From contig NW_026611594.1 in the NCBI RefSeq assembly GCF_028502605.1, positions 327,501 through 391,500 on the forward strand: a stretch of DNA of 64,000 bases, read 5' to 3'. Source of the DNA: Trichoderma breve (lineage: Eukaryota; Ascomycota; Sordariomycetes; Hypocreales; Hypocreaceae). Shown piece after piece: positions 42,071 through 52,570 of this stretch; position 1 is the first letter of the stretch; each line of letters opens with the position of its first letter. A model generated the notes under the pieces. It ran no database searches, was not told the origin of the DNA, and saw nothing but the letters and a program-made list of their open reading frames with translations. The position numbers and the translations under genes are program-made.

Positions 42071-43966
42071 TCATGCACCAGGTTCAATTGTCAAATTCTT
42101 TCCCTTGATATTGATCCAGGGTATCCCAAATGATATCAAAACCGCAGCTGCAGACGCGCCCGCAGAGAGATAGAATGTACCTACAAGAGCCTGATTAAAC
42201 GCGCCCAGAACAACTGGCAAATCATCTGGAGGCACCAGTTTGCGAATAGCTCCTGAGCCACTAGCGAGCAGGCTCTGTAAGTCAACACCGGGGATATCCA
42301 CCGTCAACTTATCAATGAAGATATTGGCAAATATAGCCTGCGCAACCGCTAGGAAAATGGCGCTGCCAAAGAATTGAGAGAAAGTGGCTGTAGAAACGCC
42401 GAGAGGACTCTGGGAAGTTGGCAAGGTGGCTTGCACCGCTACAACGGGCATTTGAGCCATCATGCCAAACCCTATACCTGGCAGGATTTGGTATCCAATC
42501 CAGTGCGCGTCCGATGTGTTGAGGTCGAATGTACCGTAGAGTCCAATGCCTATAGCCATGAAAGCGCAACCAATGTAGACCCAGGGGTTCAGGGGACCCA
42601 ATTTAGGAGCCAATGCTCCAGACAGGAGAGCGGCGGCGATTTGTGGAACAAAGGTTGGGAGGCTCATGACGCCGCTTCTGATCGGACCTGCTCCTTTGAC
42701 GACTTGGAACCACTCTGGAAGATAATACACGACTGAGAATATTGCTCCATATGCAAATCCTAGAGTGAGGCTGCTGAAAGTAACAGTGCGGTTGACGAGT
42801 ATGGACATAGGTAGCATGGCTTCTTCGCCTTTGTAAATCTGCCAAAGGACGAAGACCACACAGAGACCTCCGAATCCGAGGAAAAGCCCAATTATTTTCG
42901 CTGACTTCCAGGGGTACGTAGAGCCTCCCCATTGTAGTGCAAGTAGGGCCATCAAGATTGCCGGAATGAAGAGAGACGCACCGATAAGGTCGAGAGCCTT
43001 GATACGGTGCTTGATGGGCTCGGTTTCTATATCTCTAGTAGGTGGATTAAAGAATACGACCAACACTAGGCCGGCTACTGCACCGATGGGCAGGTTGATA
43101 TAGAAACACCATCGCCACGATACGTGTTCTGTAAAGGCTCCTCCGATCAAAGGGCCAATCACAGTGGCAACGCCGAAGAATGAGGATATAAACCCAATAT
43201 ACACTAAACTGTCTGGTTAACTTTGAGGGGGTATATTCGTGGAAGAAGGCAGTTCTTACGTGGTCTTTTCTCAAGCGGAGCAATGAATGCGACGATAGAA
43301 AAAGCACCAGATACGATGCCTGCTCCTCCGGCTCCTGCAACAGCACGCCCGCCGATAAACATGTTAGAGCTCGTAGCCGTGGCACATAGTAGAGAACCGA
43401 GCTCAAAGACGGCAAAGAAGGTGAGGAATGTCCACTATTAGCGATTAGGTTAGACTGCTCGCATAAATGTCGTAATCGCAGCTTTGCTTACTTTCAGAGA
43501 AAATGTTGCGTAGAGTTTGCCACTCAGCGGCTGTAGTGAACATCTTGATAGGGTCAATATTAGCACTAATGCACGATACAATAGTATGGAACTAAGAACA
43601 CGTACAATGCAAGAAAATATGCACTCCCATACCACCCAATATCCTTTGTGGATTGGAATCGATCTGTGATATATGGAATGGCCTAGAAAAGAAGCATAAG
43701 CCGGTTAGCTTGGTTCTAGTGTTAAATTCACCGTTCATGGGAATACCAACTGTAGCAACAATGGAAGTATCCAGGGCAATGAGAAAAACAGGCAAACTCA
43801 GTCCTAAGAGGATGAAGGCCACTGCCGCTGAAGAAAGTGATGGCTGGTCGGAGGGAGTTTCCGTTTCAGCGGGTTGTTTAGTATCGCTGTCTGCATTGTC
43901 ATCAATGCTTGTTGCCGTTTGAGATTCTTCCTTAGACATGATGAGAGCCCGCTTGAGCGCATTCAT
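42071..43966 (-). CDS. MFS transporter 2 (DHA14-like efflux pump)
   Basis: The model complement(join(42071..43203,43260..43434,43492..43543,43606..43682,43751..43966)) gives 550 aa. Splicing restores the standard DHA14 blocks: [20 protein letters not shown] across intron 1 (donor GTTGGT, weak but the only one in phase), [20 protein letters not shown] across intron 2, [20 protein letters not shown] across intron 3, then [20 protein letters not shown] and [20 protein letters not shown]. About 14 hydrophobic segments follow, including [20 protein letters not shown]. The first 45 residues are Ser/Thr/Asp-rich and cytosolic. A second ATG at 43939 is an alternative start. It is likely a metabolite or drug exporter in the plasma membrane or vacuole. 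It lies at the right edge of the metabolic cluster; its substrate is unknown. Confidence 0.9.
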
Positions 43967-45532
43967 TTACAATAACAAATAAATGCTCTGCTGGGAATCA
44001 ACAAGCAGGTTAAGCATGATGGAACAGAGAGAAACTAGTTTAAATGTAAAAGCTTCTACAGAGTGAGTGGATATTTCCGCAGCCACGGAGTACTCCGTCC
44101 GGAAGTTAGACCGCCATTGATGATCCAGATTACTATGGACTTTGTTTGAACATCTTACACATTCCAACTCCGCTGCGGAATTAAGCACCATTTTTTCTTG
44201 TTTGTGTATGTTCTTAAGGCTATTTGCCATCGGAATTAAGAAAGGGTTCAATGCACTGCCTGTTAGCATAATTGACAGCGAGCCACAATATCAACGACCT
44301 TCATCTGTGGATGCTAGAGCATACGCGGTCATGATTGTGATTACTATCCTGCGCATTACAGAGCCCAATAAGAGACATCGCAAAAAGAAAGAAAGGGCCT
44401 GGGGTTGAATCAGTGATTTTAGGCGCCTGAGATGGATGCAGGATGGGAACTTCAGCATGTTTGGAGGATGCATTTCGGAATTACAGAATCTGTGTGAGGA
44501 TTTCACCAAAGCAACAGTGTACCTGTCGGTGCTTCATTTTCCGTCCAACGTTTTACCGTGTCTAATTTTCCACGAGAAAGGTCTATATCACGGGAATGCC
44601 CAAACCACCTCCGAAAGTAAGAACAATTCCATATAGTTGACACAAATCTCTAGCGATGTGCATCTTGCCCGCCGTCCAGGAGAAATCGCTGCAATTTATT
44701 CGGCGAGATTTTATAGATCCGCTAAAATAGTACAGCTTCTTAAAAAGGAAAAAAAAGTCTTGGCGTCCCGATCTGGCCAATTGGTGCCCGCTCAGGGAAG
44801 CGCTCAAGGGCGAATCGCCTCACTTTTACTCTCTGTTGTGCAAGCCGTTAAATTCTTATCAGTTACATTGACATGACTAGGTGTATTGATTTATCAACGC
44901 GGAAGCGTTTGGCTTGCGGAGAAGCTATTTCCGCTCCGCAGAAATGGTCAATGAGTTCTTGAATAAGACGTAAACTCAAGGAAGATCGCCATCTGGATCC
45001 CCGGTCCTGTAAAAGTCTGCAATGTGTCATGCTGGGTTAAATTCAGCAGGTTTACTAACTCTCTTCAGATACTACGTAAACAGGGTGACTCTAACATATA
45101 AAGGGCACTTCCATCTATAAATTGGCCTACCCAGACTGCGGAAAGACGGATCAAGCCATTGCTTGCTAAGCCGGTAAAATGATAATTGACGATATTCCCA
45201 ATCAGACAGTATGTTCTTGATCAAGAGACGATTAATAAACCAGGTAGCCTCTTTGCTCCATTGTCATCCGTCAAAGTTTGTGAACGTGTCCTTATGGCTA
45301 CCTAATATAGACAGGAACTCTTAGCACACATTCCCGAAACAGTAATATCTCAATCGCTTTTGGATACGGTATTTCTGTGATAGTCCTTACTCTACGAGAA
45401 ACTTGCCGCGATTATCAATCCATTCAGATTTGTTATATGGACACGAATGACATTAATTAATAATTCTGAAATGATTGTTCAGCAAGGTGGACTTGGGGAA
45501 CTAGATCTTTGCTGGAGCGAGACGTAATTGAT
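43967..45532. other. Gene-free stretch, about 1.6 kb
   Basis: Only frames of 60-100 codons, overlapping on both strands. No domain, RNA gene or clear repeat. It is a plausible boundary between the cluster and the next gene group. Confidence 0.35.
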
Positions 45533-45541
45533 GTATATAAG
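45533..45541 (+). promoter_or_regulatory. Probable TATA box of the SDR gene
   Basis: TATATAAG about 100 nt upstream of the ATG at 45637, followed by a GAGAGAGAGAG tract at about 45560. Confidence 0.45.
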
Positions 45542-45636
45542 TAAGGGCAATGACTCGAGGAGAGAGAGAGTTTGTTCACCAACCTCATATTATCATTAGA
45601 CACTGACTTCACTACGACTCATAAATCCTTATTATC

Positions 45637-46723
45637 ATGGCAGAACAAACTACAGCTATCCCTCGAGGCTCCCTCGTCCTCATAACAGGCCTTACGGGCT
45701 ATATTGCAACACATGTGGCACAAGAATTTCTCCACCAGGGATATAAAGTGCGCGGGACGGTTCGCGATATTTCTAAGGCCTCTTGGCTCACAGACGATTT
45801 GTTCTCGGCTGAGCATGCGGCTGGCAAAGTAGAGCTTATCCAGGTGCCAGACCTTGGAGCTCCTCACGCTTTTGATGATGCCATCAAGGGAGTTGCAGCT
45901 ATTGCTCACGTTGCCACTGTCTCAAACCTGGATCCGGATCCGAACCAGGTTATTCCACAGACTGTGTCTGGAATTGTTTCGCTTTTGCGTGCCGCTGCTG
46001 CAGAACCCTCCGTTAAACGCGTAGTTTTCACGTCCTCAGCTGGCTCAGCCATAATGCCTATTCCCGGTGCATCAGGACATGTCGGCCGCGATACCTGGAA
46101 TGATGCGGCTGTGCAGGCAGCGTGGGCTCCCCCACCATACGACGCTTCTCGCGGCATGGTCACCTACATGGCGAGTAAGGTGGAAGCCGAGAAGGCTGTC
46201 TGGAAGTTCATTCAAGAAGAGAAGCCCGGCTTCGTAACCAACGTTGTGAGCCCATTTACCACACTTGGCGCTATGCTTCACCCCAGCCATGCAAGAGGTA
46301 CAGCTGGTTGGGTTAGCGCACTGTGGAAGGGTGACACAACCTTTGCTGGGTTGATGCCTTCATGTGAGTATCGCTTCGGCCATCCCTCCAAAGAGTTTCT
46401 TAGTGTGTTAACAGCATGAAACAGCTATCTACGTTAATGTCAAAGATGTTGCAGTCCTCCATGTCGCTGCAGTTCTTGATGAGGACACCAAAGAAGAACG
46501 GATCCAAGCCTGGGCGACTCCTTTCAACTGGAATGATGTCTTGGCTATCTTTCGACGTATTGATCCAAGCCATAAAGTTGTTGACGATTTCCCGGTGCCT
46601 GCCGCAATCTCTACAACAGCTGATGACGAGGTTCCGCTGAAGCTGTTGAAAAAATGGGCCAAGCAAGATGGTTGGAAGAGTTTGGAAGACTCTATTCGGC
46701 AGACTTTGAGCAGTTCTTCATAG
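45637..46723 (+). CDS. Extended/atypical SDR, dihydroflavonol-reductase-like
   Basis: The model join(45637..46363,46425..46723) gives 341 aa. The coenzyme loop is VLITGLTGYIATHVAQEFL (14-32), and the catalytic residues are FTSSAGSA (Ser about 133) and MVTYMASKVEAEKAVW (Tyr 177, Lys 181). IAHVATVSNLDPDPNQVI is the usual mid-domain strand and loop. The intron (61 nt, GTGAGT...AACAG) is spliced to SIYVNVKDVAVLHVAAVLD, the family's normal continuation; the earlier acceptor at 46414 would break the phase. Relatives reduce aldehydes, ketones or flavonoid-type carbonyls with NADPH in the cytosol (dihydroflavonol reductase, methylglyoxal reductase, carbonyl reductase). The substrate is not readable. 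It could tailor the neighbouring cluster's aldehyde product, but it lies 1.7 kb beyond the second MFS gene. Confidence 0.9.
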
Positions 46724-46970
46724 ATACTTGGACAGTTGCCACATTAGATCAGACATATAGTTACGTCTCATATATTACTATTTAGATATATAAGGAAGAT
46801 CACAGAAAGGATAGTCCAGCAATCTATATCAGAGATTTATCTCAATAGACTAAACTAGTGAAGGGTCTCACAAATCTCCATTATACCAGTCTCATTCAAT
46901 ATGTCCTTGCATGGAAATGCTTTAAAGGAAGTTTCATTATTATACAGCTACTAGATATATACATAACTTC

Positions 46971-48051
46971 TCACATAGTATCTCTAGTGCTTTTGAGATT
47001 ATAATTTGGTAAGCTTATTTTCAGAATGTTTTCCAAATTGCACCATTTGAGAGCCTTTCTCAGAAACCCATTGACTCCGACATTTGATAAGCCTCCTTTC
47101 AACTTAATCATGTTGTTCATACCTTCAAAATGCAGAGCTGAGGCATTTAGGTCATCGCACATGAACTACGCCAGAGTTTCATTAGACACCGTCTCTCGGC
47201 ACTTGAGGAATAGGTGTTGACTCACTTCATCTGCACATAGTAGTAGGGTTTTCGCAATTGTAGTCTCGGTAATGGTTAGTCCTTCTGTGGCAATAGCCTC
47301 ATTTACAGACCTGATGCACTCGAGCTTGTACATCATTGCAAGTTGAGAATACTCATGGTTTGCTTGTGGTCGATGCTCGCGAAGTGCAAGATTACGACAC
47401 GAGGATAGGAATATACCAGCTAACAAGCCACTGTCTGTGACTACAAAGGGAAGCCAATACAGTCTTACACCTTCAATAAACAGGGGTTCCTCATCGCCAT
47501 GGTGGCACCAAAGGTGAGCATCTGGGATGACTGATGCTGCATCTATAGCGAGTTAGTGGTATACGGTAAGAAGACTCTCAAAATTATTCATCCGGTGGCC
47601 ACTTACAGTAATCGAGCAGAAAATGTTCAAACTTTGTCATTGGCCGTGCAAAGCAATGAAGTAAGCCGCTGTAAACAGGAACCATTAGGTGCACTGGCCA
47701 ATCTATACTCAAAAGAGAGTTCTCATTAGTATCCATCTGCGGTCTTCTCCCCTTCCCACTGCCCTTCGGCTGGGAAGCCGACGCGCGATGTGACGCATGG
47801 ATATTTCGTGCCGCGTGTGATCGAATGCTAGAAATGGCAGTTGATGAGGTGGCATCATGAGGATGCGCTGTGTTGATAAATTCCAACCCGATTCTCTTTC
47901 TCACTCGTCTATTTGATTGCCCAGATGATGTTGTTTCAGCCACCGAATCGTTACCACATTCAAGATTTGTCGGCGGTTGATACCGTCTCCAACGGCGGAT
48001 TCGCGTCTTAAGCTGTGGCTCCTTTGCAGTTCTGCTGCTTCCTGCTTTCAT
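46971..48051 (-). CDS. Fungal transcription-factor-like protein without zinc finger
   Basis: The model complement(join(46971..47165,47226..47542,47607..48051)) gives 318 aa. The N-terminus is basic (LKTRIRRWRRYQPP), then comes RKRIGLEFINTAHPHDATSS and STAISSIRSHAARNIHA. This opening, with the FIN..HP.DA and IRSH.AR pattern, is common in fungal C6-type regulators that have lost or never had the Zn2Cys6 cluster. The second exon carries FIEGVRLYWLPFVVTDSGLL and YKLECIRSVNEAIATEGL, the helical fungal-specific TF middle region. The third exon ends with GMNNMIKLKGGLSNVGVNGF. At 318 aa it is shorter than the usual 450-600, so it may be C-terminally truncated, or a further intron may start at the GTGAGA overlapping the stop. 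A role in controlling the neighbouring SDR or cluster is only a guess. Confidence 0.75.
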
Positions 48052-48619
48052 GATTATGTATTGGAGGTTATTACTTAAAAGTTCTTAAGTTTCCTAGAAA
48101 GATGTTCATGAGGGTATCTAGTAGACGGCAGCGGTGACCATCTGCCGTGAAGTTCAATCGAAGATTCTGACTAATGTCGATATATGTAATCAGCACAGAC
48201 GGACGGCGTCTCCACCTACACATTCCGAAATAGGGAATTTCGGAAATGAGTCCTAAATCCGCGTACAGAGTACAGTATGATCAATGCGTGGATGGGAATG
48301 AGTTGACCGCATAGGGGTAACCACGGTATAAAGTCTCTATAGCAAGTCTACTTATTCTAAATCGAATAAGAGAAATTGATTGTTACACAACGAAAACGGA
48401 GCTATAATATTCCGCACGACAACCTCGCGATTTTTGATAGGCAAGACGCTCGCAGTCTTTTACCTGAATAATACCCTATTCTGAGGTTTCGGATTAAGAT
48501 CTTACTTCTCATATAGATTCCACGGTAAAATATTCAGACGTTGCTGCCCTTAATTAACCATTTTCTTGTTTAAAGCTACGTGAAGAGCCTTCGGATCCGA
48601 TCGATTCTTTCCCATCATA
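48052..48619. other. Spacer, 570 nt
   Basis: No gene supported. It is the upstream region of the TF-like gene and the 3' region of the SnoaL-like gene, both on the minus strand. Confidence 0.35.
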
Positions 48620-49480
48620 TCAATGCGCAGCCTCGTTACCCTGATCAATAGCTTTTTCGCTCTCTACTACTGACGTAATAGCCCCAAGTTGCCCATCCTC
48701 GTTAATGAAATGGATGGCGTACTTGTATTGTTGAACGATTTGACCCGGCGAATAGTCTTTGAAGGGCTTGGTGACTCGTCCAGTGACAAAGTAAGCGGAG
48801 CCAACTCGCTGGTGCTCTTCATCAACCACTAGCCCGTCAAATTCCACTTTCAAGTCTGTAAGTGCGTCTTGTATGGTCAAGTTTTGTTGAACTATCTCTT
48901 CCCTTGTAATATTCTGTGTGCCATTAAATAGAACACTGGAAGCGCAATATTTGGCGACGGATTCTTTCACATTTCCCTTAGTTATGCCTTCAATGAAAGA
49001 TGTAAATTTCTCTTTCAGACCAGTTGTCTCTTCAGGGAGCCCATAGCCGTATCCTGTATCAAATGGTGTCCGGGGAAGGCTCTCAACCTGATTCTTTATT
49101 GACTCTTTGTCCGTAGCCGTGAGAATTCGAAAAACTTTACCATCTCTATACTCGTAAATTGTGAGTTCTGAGAATTCAAATGGTCTTCCAGAGGGCTTGA
49201 TTCCCATAAACTCTTGTTTGAGAGTGCCGCGCACGATCAATCGACCAAACACAAAGTTGTTGCTTTTATCGGCGAAAGCCTGGTCTAGGGTGACTTCCAA
49301 GTCGGGTATCGCCTTGAACCCCTCCTTCGCTTGATTAACATACTGCTCGGCGGTGAGAGCAATGTGATTTCGAGTAAGGTTGGGATGGAGCCTGGCCGTA
49401 ATTGTGGCCCAATCTTGCCTGGCAAGAGCCGCTGTGTGGATGCGGAATAGGGAGATAACATCATCGGCGTCGCTGCTCAT
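48620..49480 (-). CDS. Tandem SnoaL-like (NTF2-fold) protein
   Basis: A single-exon 286-aa protein with two SnoaL-like, NTF2-fold domains in one chain. The first is at about 5-125: DDVISLFRIHTAALARQDWA, RNHIALTAEQYVNQAKEGFK, and a FEFSELTIYEYRDGKVFRIL end strand. The second is at about 145-275: KEKFTSFIEGITKGNVKESV, FNGTQNITREEIVQQNLTIQ, and a YKYAIHFINEDGQLGAITSV end strand. SnoaL family members are small cone-shaped proteins that act as cyclases, isomerases or hydroxylases in secondary metabolism, or merely bind ligands. Most are single-domain, about 130 aa. The start ATG at 49480 is the first in frame. No signal peptide is visible. It may belong to the same accessory metabolism as the SDR and the cluster, but no catalytic residues can be assigned. 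Confidence 0.82.
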   Translation of the reverse strand: MSSDADDVISLFRIHTAALARQDWATITARLHPNLTRNHIALTAEQYVNQAKEGFKAIPDLEVTLDQAFADKSNNFVFGRLIVRGTLKQEFMGIKPSGRPFEFSELTIYEYRDGKVFRILTATDKESIKNQVESLPRTPFDTGYGYGLPEETTGLKEKFTSFIEGITKGNVKESVAKYCASSVLFNGTQNITREEIVQQNLTIQDALTDLKVEFDGLVVDEEHQRVGSAYFVTGRVTKPFKDYSPGQIVQQYKYAIHFINEDGQLGAITSVVESEKAIDQGNEAAH

Positions 49481-51198
49481 GGTGACCAGGGCGTTCTCGA
49501 ACCGTTACACAGAATGCCCAAGAGATTGTTCGTGGCAAAGTAGTTGATTCAAATAGATACACGAGGCTACCTACCAAAGTATACTTCAGTGCATTCGTAA
49601 AGCTTCATCTGAGGGATCTTGGGTGTCTTATATCTGGAGAAAGATGAGCACTAAAGCGAGTATCCAGTGGGGCCAGTAAGCAGAGCTATTACTCTTTCGA
49701 TCAGATTCCAAATATTCCGTCTGTAGTCGTCATATTTGCACCTTTGAGAAGCACGCCTCATGGCAGCTGTGAGTTGTACGGCAAAGAAAGCGGTTTGTGA
49801 TAAATGCAGTGATACGTCCAAGTTTTAACATATTTACGGCCAATGCTCGGGTACATGTACGAGCGTTTACTACTCGTCAGGTAAATGTACTTTTGGATAC
49901 GGCACTAGCAGGCCGGATAGCGGGGGCATCCTGCGAGAGCCACGCATGGCGGGGTGAGAGCCAAGTACATGTACATGCGCTACGGCTAGCGGCAAGCTCC
50001 TCTACACAGCAAAGAGCTTTGTGACTCCGGTTACACCATGATCTCAGATGAGAAACATAGGAAACTTACGAAGTTTGATCACCTTATTCATACACGGTAT
50101 AGTTACCTTTGTAAATTTTTAATCATTTATTAAGCGTGCATAATAATTGAGGGGCTTATCACAGAGGCGCCTTAGGAAGCCTTCGTTTCTCGGAATCTTT
50201 TCTCGATTTCTAGTTAACCTATAACACTATGTCAAGGCGAGGCATTAAACTCGCTACTCACTCAGGTAAGCGATCTGAACATTGTCTTCAATATGTATAA
50301 TAGCTAAGTGTCTCTTCATTGAAGGGACTTTATGGGCAGTTATATTGCTACAGATCCTCTGGTTAAGGCCTTAGCTGGCTCTAAACAGTCCTGGTATTCT
50401 AGAATTACCGGTGGCAACGGAGTACATATATTTTCTATGCAGAAGGTTAGACCAAACGCCAAAGTCTTGACGGGCATCTGTTTTTCTAGATTCATTAGCT
50501 CGTCGAAACCGGAGTCTTCCAAGTTGTAGCTCCGATTCGCCGAGCGTATGTCGATTTTTTATGTCGCGTTCACTCAACGAACAGGAGTCCTCTAATGGCG
50601 GACCAGTGACTCTCCTAATACTTTGGCACAATTACAAACTCCGTCCAGTATTAGTCTTAACTTGCTCTTTGTGTGTAACCGAATGATGTAAGATTGCTTC
50701 AATAGGCTAGAATGTGTCTTCAGTAGAGATGCATCTTCTAATCCTCTCCCCTCTTCGTATTATGATCGATGTGGGGTTGGAGGCAAGGAGGTGCCCGATG
50801 TCTCAAACACGCATGCTTTGTGTAACTTCTCCCTCTCCCTCTCATCTGTTCTAGTATTTGATGTCATCAAATAGAGGAGTTTAAAACTACATTGATTGCC
50901 TAGAGTTAATATGATATAGCTAAAATATTTTACGTCTTTTCAGTGCTGCAGAGCATATCTGACGAAATGATCAAGCAAAATATTGGGATAGCACTGAAGC
51001 CAATGTCCAAATTCAGCCAATGCGTGTCACGGTGAACACAATCCGATCTGAAACACACGGAAATGAAAGTCTCATACCCCTGCAGAATTTCTCGTAATGT
51101 GTTTTGTAGTACTCTTTGTGTTCCTAGTACTCTTTTTGTGGATGAGGCTTCGTTCAAATGATCCATTACCCTCACCGCAACTTGCCATGTTAAAATCG
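49481..51198. other. Gene-free stretch, 1.7 kb
   Basis: No gene is supported; the longest frames are 65-95 codons and overlap. GTACATGTAC palindromes occur near 49852 and 49963. Nothing else is distinctive. Confidence 0.4.
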
Positions 51199-51208
51199 TA
51201 TATAAATA
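51199..51208 (+). promoter_or_regulatory. Probable TATA box of the small secreted protein gene
   Basis: TATATAAATA about 100 nt upstream of the ATG at 51309, followed by a CTTCAATATC and TCTTTC leader-like run. Confidence 0.5.
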
Positions 51209-51308
51209 ACTATTCAATACTCTTCAAAGAGGAACCATTTTAGCAATCTTCAATATCGAGTCCATCTCTTTCTTAAAAATTTAGATCTACAATAGCATTT
51301 TCGCAATC

Positions 51309-51811
51309 ATGCAATTATCAGCCCTGCTACCGTTCACCTTCGCTTTTCTGGCATCTGCTGTAAAGGGTACTGGTCCAGCACCAGACCCATTTGTGAGTCG
51401 AGTTCAGACTATCAAGCGGCATTGATTCAATGCTGATCAAAGTCAATCGAAATAGGCCCTTGTCTTCTCCCATGAGAACTATAAAGGCAGCCGCACCTTG
51501 ATCGACAACCAGTGTACTACCCTCGATTCTCTTTACATGTGAGTTCAATCATCGTTTAAGAAGGAGATCGTAAACTAAATCATTAGCAGCGGTTCTATAT
51601 TCATTCCAACAATCAAGGATCGCACTATTAAGTGCTTCCTTTATAGGTATGTCAAACACTCTGCCGTGTTTCGAGTTGGTGTTGACTGATATCATGCAGT
51701 GACGAAGATTGCACTCATGACTCGGTAGTGATCTCTTATGCTATCTCCGAAACGAGTATCCCCACCAAGATCTCAGACCAGATAATGGCGGCCGAGTGCC
51801 TTTATTTCTAA
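51309..51811 (+). CDS. Small secreted cysteine protein, beta/gamma-crystallin-like
   Basis: A four-exon gene that no long single-frame ORF reveals: join(51309..51392,51456..51538,51587..51646,51700..51811), 112 aa, all junctions in phase with introns of 48-63 nt. Residues 1-20 form a signal peptide with hydrophobic core LLPFTFAFLASAV. The mature part begins ALVFSHENYKGSRTLIDNQC and continues SLYISGSIFIPTIKDRTIKC, FLYSDEDCTHDSVV, ending in AAECLYF. Four cysteines (about 48, 71, 80, 109) could form two disulfides. The spacing F-x-x-x-N-(Y/F)-x-G, SI, C-x-(L/F)-Y-x-D-x-x-C recalls secreted beta/gamma-crystallin-like fungal proteins. Function is unknown; candidates include cell-surface or host/competitor-directed proteins. 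The clean phase of four exons and a TATA box upstream support a real gene, but expression evidence is absent. Confidence 0.72.
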
Positions 51812-52570
51812 ATATTTACTTGGATACACACGATCCGTGGGCTACTATCAGTATGAATTTGAAAGTAGATCCAAACTTCATTTTTAAGGCTGTTGTTTTC
51901 TGAGTTGGTTGAAGACATGCACATGACGAAAATGACCTGTGGACGAGATTGATATACCAATTCTAACGCCTGGTTGTATGTGCTATATATATAGGTATTC
52001 AATAAATCTGAGATTAGCTCTTAGCCCGCATTAGATTCTAGGTATTTGCCAGTCATTACCTCCTACTTTTCTTTCTTTTGTTCTTAACATTCGGCATTCT
52101 GTAGCTTTATTTACTGGGCGTAATGTAGCTCTGTCAATACGGATTTGCCGTTGATCGCACCCGAGTGGCGACGTCCTATCGGATATGAGCCTCGCATTAA
52201 GCCTCATGTCACTTCAATTTGCACAGGATAAGCATAGAGCGAGCAGCTACCAATGAAAACACCATTTCTCCATTGACGTGCGTTGTGTGAAGGCGGTGTT
52301 GGGGCCTCGGAATCTGATTGGCCGTGTTGTTGTCCCGCATAGCCACCAGTTGCCTGTACGTAGGCTGACGCCTGAACAAAGATAGGTACGCGGTATTAGG
52401 CTTCCATTTGGGCTGAGAAGGAGTAGATCGGCATCCATGGCTCAATGAAGAGGCTTCGGATTTTCTAAAACTCTCTTAATCTGACCCCGCATTGTTTCTC
52501 ATATACAATTTTAAGAAAAAGAATTGACACGATTTACTACATTACCGCCATGAAATAAGCCATTGTAAAT
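51812..52570. other. Spacer upstream of the second HET gene
   Basis: No gene supported in 760 nt. Two overlapping minus-strand frames of 63-78 codons at 52209-52445 lack features. Confidence 0.35.

Noticed and set aside
49845..49975. GTACATGTAC palindromes as possible regulatory sites
   Set aside because: They are short, lie in a gene-free region more than 300 nt from any start, and could be chance.
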